A DNA stretch of 64,000 nucleotides, from NCBI GenBank assembly GCA_032871835.1, contig CM065299.1, positions 33,220,074 through 33,284,073 on the forward strand. Reading direction: 5' to 3'. Shown here piece after piece: positions 56,461 to 64,000 of the stretch (positions are counted from its first letter, which is position 1; each line of letters opens with the position of its first letter). The stretch comes from Dipteronia dyeriana (lineage: Eukaryota; Streptophyta; Magnoliopsida; Sapindales; Sapindaceae). The notes beneath the pieces are model-generated. The model ran no database searches. It was not told where the DNA came from and worked only from the letters and a program-made list of their open reading frames with translations. The position numbers and the translations under genes are program-made.

Positions 56461-57475
56461 GATGATTCTTTACCCTGGATAGTTGATTCGGGGGCCACTA
56501 ACCATGTTTGTTCCTCTTTACAGTGGACTAATTCTTAGGCATAGCTTGATGAGGGAGCCTTCTTAATGTGTGTAGGGTTGAGGGATGTTGTATCGTCCAA
56601 AGTATTGGGAGTAATAAGATTGCAATTTTGTAATAATAATTGTTTTTATTATTGAACAATGTTTTTTATATTCCTGGATTTACACAGAATTTGATTTCCT
56701 TTTCTAAATTGTTAGAACAATCATATTCTATTTCTTTTAATAATAAGTCAGTTATTATTAGAAAGAATGGTCTAAATATTTGTTCAAGAATTAAAGAAAA
56801 ACATTTGTATGTGTTAAGACCGTTAATAATACTACACTACTTAATACTGAAATGTTTAACGTTGAAAAAACAAAAAATAAACGACATAAGATTTCACCAG
56901 ATAATGACATGTATCTTTAGCACCTAAGGCTTGGTCATATCAACTTTGACCGGATAGATAGACTAGTAAAAAGCAGACCTTTAAGTGAGTTAAAGTTTGG
57001 CACCTTACCTATCTACGAATCATGTTTATAAGGTAAGATGACTAAGAGACCTTTTATTGGAAAAGAACTAAGAGCTATAAAGCCACTAGAACTCATACAT
57101 ACAGACATCCGCAGACCGATGAATGTTAAAGCTAGGGGCACCTATGAGTATTATGTCAGATTTATAGATGACTACTCAAGTTACAAATATGTCTACCTGA
57201 TGCAACGAAAGTCAGAAACATTTGAAAAGTTTAAAGAATTTCGAACTAAAGTTGAGAATCAATTAGAAAAAACTATCAAATCACTACGATCAGATCGTGG
57301 AGGTGAGTACCTTGACCAAGAGTTTGAAGACTTCATGGTCGAGCATGGGATAGTTTCCCAACTCACAGCTCCCAGTACACCTCAGCAAAAAGGTGTATCA
57401 GATAGGAGAAATAAAACCCTGGTGGAAATGATGAGATATATGATTATTTTCTCATCATTATCAAATTTCTTCTAG
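56461..57475 (+). pseudogene. Element F protease and integrase
   Basis: Protease motif WIVDSGATNHVC at 56476-56511. After several stops, the pre-integrase HLRLGHINFDRID block is near 56920-56960. The integrase core frame at 57038-57475 includes LIHTDIRRP, LRSDRGGEYL and, where the catalytic Glu is expected, GVSDRRNKT: the Glu reads Asp. The frame ends TAG 57473. C-terminal fragments continue at 57611-57835 (KLDSKSVVCRFVGYSNET). Confidence 0.8.
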
Positions 57476-57839
57476 GGATATGCGTTACAAACAGAGGTAT
57501 ACATTTTGAATGTAGTGCTATCTAAATTTGTTCCTAAGACTCATATAGAGTTGTGGAATGGTCGTAAAGCTAATTTGTGACATTTCCGCATATGGGGGTG
57601 TCCAGCACACATGCTGAAAAACAAAAGTGGAAAGCTAGACTCCAAATCTGTTGTCTGCCGGTTTGTAGGATACTCCAATGAGACCACAGGTGCACACTTC
57701 TATAATCTTGATGATAACAAAGTATTTGTATCTACAAATGTAATGTTTCTTATGGAAAATTATATGAGTGACCATAAACCACATTCTAAGATTGTATTGA
57801 ATGAGTTGGAGCTTGGTGAGACTAGTGCTTCATAAAAAA

Positions 57840-58980
57840 TAGTTGTTGATCCACAAACATCTGAGAGTCAAATGGTTCATGATCAGGATACACTACCACC
57901 TAGACGTAGTGAGAGGTTATAAGACAGCCTGTAAAATATTTAGGTATAGGTGAGAGACAATATGTTGTCTCTACTGATAGTATGGATGATCCATTGACAT
58001 TTAAGAATTCAATGGAAGATCTTGATAAAGAGGAATTGCTTAAAGCCATGAATCTCGAGATGGAGTCCATGTACTTCAACTTAGTCTGGGATCTTGTAGA
58101 CTTACCAGATGGGATAAAACCTATAGGGTGTAAGTGGATCTACAAGAGGAAGAGATGAGTAGATGGGAAAGTAGAGAACTTCAAGGCAAGGCTAGTGGCC
58201 AAGGGTTATACCCAGAAAGAGGGGGTCGATTATGAAGAGACATTTTCACCAGTAGCAATGTTTAAGTCTATTCAGATTCTCTTATCCATTGCTGCCTATT
58301 TCAATTATGAAATTCGGCAAATTAATGTCAAGACTGTATTCTTGAATGTAATCTTGACGAGATCATATATATGATTCAACTAGAGGGATTCGTGTCTCTA
58401 GATCAAGAGCAAAAGGTTTGTAAGCCATAAAGGTCCATTTATGGACTCAAGCAAACATTTAGATCTTGGAACATTAACTGTAGGTAGTCTCATGTATGCT
58501 ATCTTATGCACGAGACTGAACATCTGCTACACAGTGAGAGTAGTCAGAAGATACCAATCCAACCTAGGATTGGATCATTGGGTTGTTGTTAAGACTATTC
58601 TCAAGTATCTTTAGAGAACAAAAAATTATATGCTAGTGTATTCTGGACAGGATTTGATCTGTTAGGATATAGGGATTCTAGGAAATCCATGTTTGTATCA
58701 GTATTCACCCTAGGTGGTGGAGCCGTTATGTAGAAAAGTATCAAGCAATCTTACATTGCTGACTCCACTATAGAAGCCGAATATGAAGCCGTTTATGAAG
58801 ATGCTAAAGAGGCTGTTTGGCTCCGTAAATTCTTGAGTGATCTGGAAGTATCATCTCATCAGAGAGACAGTGCAGAGAGAAGATGTGATCATCACCAAGA
58901 TAGCTTCACAAGACAATCATGTGATCCATTTATGAATACCTTACCAGCTAAAGTGTTCTCGAGTTACCTAAATGGTCTAG
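57840..58980 (+). pseudogene. Element F RT and RNase H remnant, active-site block deleted
   Basis: The RT start is readable around 57985-58330 ([22 protein letters not shown]). The first catalytic motif reads INVKTVFLN, with Asn in place of Asp. After YGLKQTF near 58439-58460 the sequence jumps to GSLMYAILCTRLN near 58485, so the segment with YVDD is deleted. RNase H fragments follow with stops to about 58850, and the KVFSS end near 58950 precedes the polypurine-like GTGCATGTGGGAGAC. Confidence 0.75.
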
Positions 58981-59023
58981 GGTTACGAAACATGACTCAA
59001 ATGCTTTAGTGCATGTGGGAGAC

Positions 59024-60274
59024 TGTTGGGGTTTACGCCCTAAAGATGTAATTTGTAAATGGATTTATGAAATAAACAAAAAGAAAAGTTCAATTCATTC
59101 TTGTTTTGTTGTTTATTTTATAATTTGTGCATATAAACATTCTAGATTTCCGGATGTAATCTAGAACTGTGTATATAAGTGTCATATATAGATGAATACA
59201 GTAAGAGACGTGCAATCTAAAGAGTCAATAGATAGCAAATAAAGTTGGGTACTTTATTTGTAATTAATCTATAACTGCGGTCCATTTCGTAATGTAAGGT
59301 AATTCTATCCTGAACAATTCATATGAGATATGGGAATGGAGGCACCTTGTTTGATGTGATCATATAGGACTAGGCAATTATCTATATGAATCTGTCACCA
59401 AGATCCGTTTACCGATGAGATTCATATATATCAAATAATGATGGCTATATGTGGGTGATCTTAATCCTGAGTGTCTTATCGACTCCTTCAGGTTAGATCG
59501 TGGTCTTTGATATACCATGGGTGAGGTCAGATGCAGTTTCTGATCAATATACTTCGTATGTTGGGGTTGTTGTTGTTAGAACCCCGTTCACTGGTTACGC
59601 AGAAGAACTAGGTTTTAAATTTCTTAATACAAATCATAATCTGTATCAGGGACCAGTAAACTTGAGATCGTAATTATTTTTTAAAAATAATACATATAAT
59701 ATGTAAACACAGGAAATTGTAATCAATATAATCAGAAGAAGAAAATCTTAGCAACGTTTGGAGGCTCCTTCACTTTATGACATGCTCATGTCTGAAACAC
59801 GCTTACCAACGATTGGAGGCTCCTTCACTTTATGATATGCTCATGTCTGAACCACGCTTACCAACGTTTGGAGGTTCCTTCACTTTATGATATGCTCCTG
59901 CCTGAACCACTCGATCTTCTCACTATCTCCCGGGATTGGTAACTGCGTGTGGGCGTATCACCGTCTCAGAAACCTGAATGGAGGATGTAGAGAAATACTT
60001 GAAAAAACTCTTTCCTCTCAATTTGGTGTATTGATTTCACGCACACATAAATTGCATCTCATGCAAAACTTATGCCATTTTTTTTAATGCACACACTTGC
60101 ACAAAAAAAAATTATGTATAAACGCGTGTATCAGTGTACGCATAAAAAATTCTTTCACAAAGAATTTGCACACTCTTTAATTCCTAAGAGTTGCGTGTGA
60201 CTTTTCAAAGTAAAAACAAAAAAACCCAAAAAAAAACTCTTTTTTTTTCAATCGATACCTACCACTTTCTTTAC

Positions 60275-60307
<33 letters not shown>

Positions 60308-62655
60308 TATTTATATATATATATGTATGTATCTTTCTTCCACCCGCCCCACTTGCGTTTTTATTATTATTTTTTTATATATCAATTATATATATATATA
60401 TATATATATTCTTGTTTGTATCCTCTACAAACACTTATATATGTGCACACATCAATTTGCATCCAATACAATCTCTTGTGTTATAATTGATATATATCTT
60501 TTAATTATCCTTTACAAATATATCTAATATGTTAAAAGTGATAATAAGTATTTCAAATTTAAACTTAAATTCAAATACTTAGATAAATGACGTAGTAAAA
60601 CAAAATAATCCTATTATTTTATCTTCACCTAAATCCATATATCAACTAACACCCTCCAATATATAGTTAAATAATAATTCATAATTATCAATATAATTAA
60701 ATAATCTAATTATTAAATTAATTTAACTATTAACATTCATTAATTGAATAATCTCATTATTCAATTAATTCCCGAATATATACGTGCAATTTTTGTAACA
60801 CAATTAATTGGACAATCAAACTAATTAAATGTGACCCTTGTTACCTAAAACGATCAGGCTAGCAAGGGGACCTAATGGACCCACAATATTTTGAGCTCCA
60901 ATAATCCCCAGAATCATTAATTAAACTCTTTAATTAATATTCCTTGATTATTAACTCCGATTTTATTCCACTAAAAACTCGAATCGGCACTCTCTCAACT
61001 ACAAACACTTTTACACAGACCGATACAAATCGGTGTCCATCGATATAGCTATTACACATGATGTGATCCTCCACAGTGGTTCATAATTGGAGCTGGGTCA
61101 TAATGTCCGTTATACCCCTCTAATTACATATATCCTTTAAGTACCGTTGATTCTGTAATGGACAATAAATCATATTTCCTTACAAAATTAGGAGAGCGCT
61201 CATAATGTCCAAGCCCCGAATCAACCCTTAAGGGAACTACCATCTACTTCTCACAAGAATGAGTGGATTCCACTATTGTGTACAAACCTTCCCAGCAACA
61301 AGCCAAACCGCAATCCCAACATACAGAGCATATTAATCTGGAACAGCATCCGACCTCACCCATGGTATATCAAAGACCACGATCTAACCTGAAGAAGTCG
61401 ATAAGACACCCAGGATTAAGATCACCCACATATAGCCATCATTAGTTGATATATATGAATCTCATCGGTAAACGGATCTTGGTGAGAGATTCATATAGAT
61501 CATGGCCAAGTCCTATATGGTCACATCATACAAGGTGACTCTATTCCCATATGAATGATTCAGGATAGAATCATCGTACATTACGGAATGGACCGCAATT
61601 ATAGATTAACCACAAATAAAGTACCCAGCTTTATTTGCTATCTATGGACTCTTTAGATTGCACGTCTCTCACTGTATCCATCCATATATGACACTCATAT
61701 ACACAGTTCGAGATTACATCCGGCAATCTTGGATGTTAAATATATGCACAACGCAACAAGAATGAATTGAACTTTTCCTTTTATTTATTTCATAAATTCA
61801 TTTACAAATTACATGTTTAGGGCATAAACCCCAACAGTTGTTTGGCTTATGGCTGGGAAAGTTTATACATAGTAGTGGAATCCACTCATTTTTAGTGGAA
61901 TACTGTAGAGGATCACACCATGTGTAATAGTTGTTTGGAATACACAACTCTAATTATGAACTACTGTAGAGGATCACACCATGTGTAATAGTTATAGCGA
62001 TAGACACCGAGTTGTATCGGTATGTGTAAAAATGTCTACAGTTGAGAGAGTGCAGCTTCGAGTTTTTAGTGGAATAACATCAGAGTTAGTAATCAAGGAA
62101 TATTAATTAAAGAGTTTAATTAATGTTTCTGAGGGTTATTGGAGCTCAAAATATTGTAGGTCTATTAGGTCCCGTTGCTAGCCCGATCGATTTAGGTAAC
62201 AAGGGTCACGGTTATTTAATTGGATTGTCCAATTAATTGTGTTACGAAAGTGATACGTATTTATTCGAGAATTAATTAAATAATGAGATTATTTGATTAA
62301 TGAATAATGGTAATTAAATAAATTAAATTATAAGATTATATAATTATGTTATTAATCACTAAATGGAGAGTGTTTGTTTATATTTGTTTTTTTAATAAAA
62401 TAAGTTATCATGATTATTTTATTTTATTAAATTAAATATTTAATTTTTAAATTTAAATAGTTTGAATACAAATCAAATTAAATAAACAAAATATAAACCA
62501 GTATCTTTAAAGATATATGATATCTTAAAAGATTAGATTGATTGGTTTTAATTAGATATTAATTTTGAATTTGATATAGTTTAAATTCAAATTAGATGAT
62601 ATCTTTTAATAAAAATAAAATAAAAATTTTGTCTTAAATAAAATGATATTATGAG
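59024..62655 (+). repeat. 3' LTR of element F, split by solo LTR G and cut by H
   Basis: Pieces 59024-59573 and 61842-62655 follow the 5' LTR of F. In the second piece a segment is missing near 61890, and AGAGGATCACACCATGTGTA with its surroundings is directly repeated (about 61910-61935 and 61970-61995). It is cut at 62655 by LTR H, so the LTR end is not in the window. Confidence 0.82.
59574..61836 (-). repeat. Solo LTR G (element F family, inverted)
   Basis: 2,263 bp that match the 5' LTR of F on the opposite strand (TGTTAGAACCCCGTTCACTG at the left end, AAACCCCAACA at the right). Exact target duplication GTTGT (59569-59573 and 61837-61841). No internal sequence, hence a solo LTR. A 57-bp unit (GGAGGCTCCTTCACTTTATG) is present three times at about 59753-59905 but once in F. 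(CA)n is at 60272-60308. Confidence 0.87.
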
Positions 62656-64000
62656 TGAATTTTCCTTTATCTTTATAATGTAAATATACCTAGGGGTGAA
62701 TAAGTATATGCTCAAATTTTAGTCTTCTTTTTAAACAATGCAATTTTAATAATGCTAAAAGAAAATTACAAACAATGACACGCAAATCCACCAGTAGATA
62801 AAACGAGTACAATCTCTCAAGTGCCATTCACCTATAAACTACCCTTCTATCCTACTCAGTGAACTTATTGCCACCTTGCTCACCTTTCCGGATCCTCCCG
62901 ACCCTGGGCAAGACTTCCTTGTTCACCCTTCTGGGTTCTCACTACCCTAGGCAAGACTTCCATGTGTAGTTATCCGAGTCCTCCTGACTCTAACTAAGAC
63001 TTCCTTCCTCAACAATTCGAGGTCTCCTGCCTCTTGTCAAGACTTCCACTAGCTTATCTATCCGAGTCCTCCCGACTCTAGCTAAGACTTCCGATTGCTC
63101 AAATAAAATAATCACTCTAAGTTATAAGACTTCTTACCTTTCACAATGCATCTAAGTGATCATGAATGCAAAACAGAAATAAGCACGCAACATAGAAAAT
63201 GATGATCAACAAATTCTATGGACATGCAACTAGATAGCTAGATTATGCTTTCAAAGAATAATCACAAATGTATCTAGACAACCTAAGCATATTATCAACT
63301 AAGAACCAAATCAATGTAAAGAATATACCAATTGATATAGACCTAGTTCTTAGAAAATGAAATGAAATCTAGAAATAGTCAATCAAGCATTAAAAAAAAG
63401 ATTTCTAGAAGCAATTTCATACTTATCAAGTTTAGTACAAATCATTCAATTTATCACAAATCCAGTTAAACTTGAAAATCAAATGAATAAACCACAAAAT
63501 GATATCAAAATCATCCTAGTCATGCTTCTTAATCAAATAACATCATTCAACAAGAAGATCAAAGAAGAAAACTAAGAAGAAGATAATTTTACCAACAAGG
63601 ATGAAAATCATGAACTAAAGATCTGATCACTACGACAAATCTACACATCCTTTGGTTCTGGAAATGCTTAGGTTTGTAGATCCCTTCAGAACACTCAAAA
63701 TTAGTTTTTGAATCAAGTGATTTGGAGTAGAAATGAAGAAGTTATCATAAAAACAAAAATCAAAATGTTGAGAGAAAAATTCTGCACTTGTTCTTCAATT
63801 TTAATTTTCTCAACTTTTAATGAATGAGAGAGAAGGAGAGGTTTTAAAGAGATAACAACCAAATGACCAAAAACCCCATGCCTTAGTACCTCCCTGAGAT
63901 GGCTCATGGGCATCTCGGGGCAGCAAGGATTCCTGGCCGAGATGGCCACGTGCCATCTCGAGAAGGTGCCCAAGTGATGGCTTATGCCATCGCACTTCTT
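62656..64000 (-). repeat. LTR H of a Sirevirus B-type element, inverted, cut by window end
   Basis: The reverse strand matches LTR B from its U5 end: TGAATTTTCC at 62656 corresponds to the ATTTCA end of B, followed by the inverted ATTCACCCC motif. The minisatellite is at 62870-63080. Palindromes are at 63895-63962 (CGAGATGGC... and GCCATCTCG) with CACGTG near 63948, and the near-palindrome GATGGCTTATGCCATC is at 63976-63991. Whether an element or a solo LTR follows cannot be seen. Confidence 0.82.

Larger units (their letters stand above)
41731..62655 (+). mobile_element. Element F: decayed Ty1/copia element, 3' end not reached
   Basis: The 5' LTR is at 41731-43892, followed by a perfect primer site. 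The leader is split by element C. Gag, protease, integrase, RT and RNase H remnants lie at 55585-58980. A 3' LTR starts at 59024; it is interrupted by solo LTR G and by H, and its end is outside the window. The order integrase-RT-RNase H is copia. Its LTRs and proteins are unlike the Sirevirus-type elements; I do not assign the lineage. The target duplication cannot be checked. Confidence 0.85.

Noticed and set aside
60191..60527. ORFs rich in Thr-His and Tyr-Ile repeats
   Set aside because: Low-complexity translation of (CA)n and (TA)n in solo LTR G.

Overview
The window is plant nuclear DNA, AT-rich and made entirely of nested LTR retrotransposons. I see no host gene, tRNA, rRNA or CRISPR array. 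The plant origin rests on Ty1/copia elements of the Sirevirus/SIRE type with iMet-tRNA-type primer sites (TGGTATCAGAGCC), two Ty3/gypsy elements with plant-type Gag or Athila-type Pol fragments, and LTRs ending in the common plant motif ATTCACCCCCC. The species cannot be told from the sequence; an angiosperm with a large, repeat-rich genome is likely.

Layout, from the oldest layer inward. Element 1 (+ strand, start outside the window) is a Sirevirus-like element with gag (1-905) and an envelope-like ORF but no recognisable pol. Its pieces lie at 1-1684, 8103-8883, 23599-24115 and 39634-40969, and its 3' LTR starts at 40970. Four things inserted into it. (a) An Athila-like gypsy element (- strand, 1685-8102, imperfect TSD TATAT/TTTAT). 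(b) A second gypsy element (- strand, 8884-23593, TSD ATAGT), which was itself hit by Sirevirus J (+, 12383-21964, TSD CTTCA). (c) Solo LTR D (24116-39633, TSD GTTGT), hit by solo LTR A (24186-37143, TSD AAGTT), in turn hit by Sirevirus B (26140-36486, TSD GACGA/GAGGA). (d) Copia element F (from 41731), inserted in the 3' LTR of element 1. F carries Sirevirus-like element C in its leader (44288-54416, TSD AGATA), solo LTR G in its 3' LTR (- strand, 59574-61836, TSD GTTGT) and LTR H (- strand, 62656 to the window end).

Coding capacity is broken everywhere. B keeps the best pol: its RT and RNase H are in one open 542-codon frame, but the Gag capsid part is missing. C and element 1 have gag plus an envelope-like ORF but no pol, so B-like and C-like elements are complementary. 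J has all domains but many stops and frameshifts. F has a decayed gag-pol with the RT active-site block deleted. The gypsy elements have lost most or all of pol.

The most interesting signals are the recurring pol-less gag+envelope-like architecture, the paired palindromes in the Sirevirus-type LTRs whose sequence changes between subfamilies while the dyad stays, a minisatellite inside every long Sirevirus-type LTR, and a duplicated host-LTR junction inside the Athila-like insertion.
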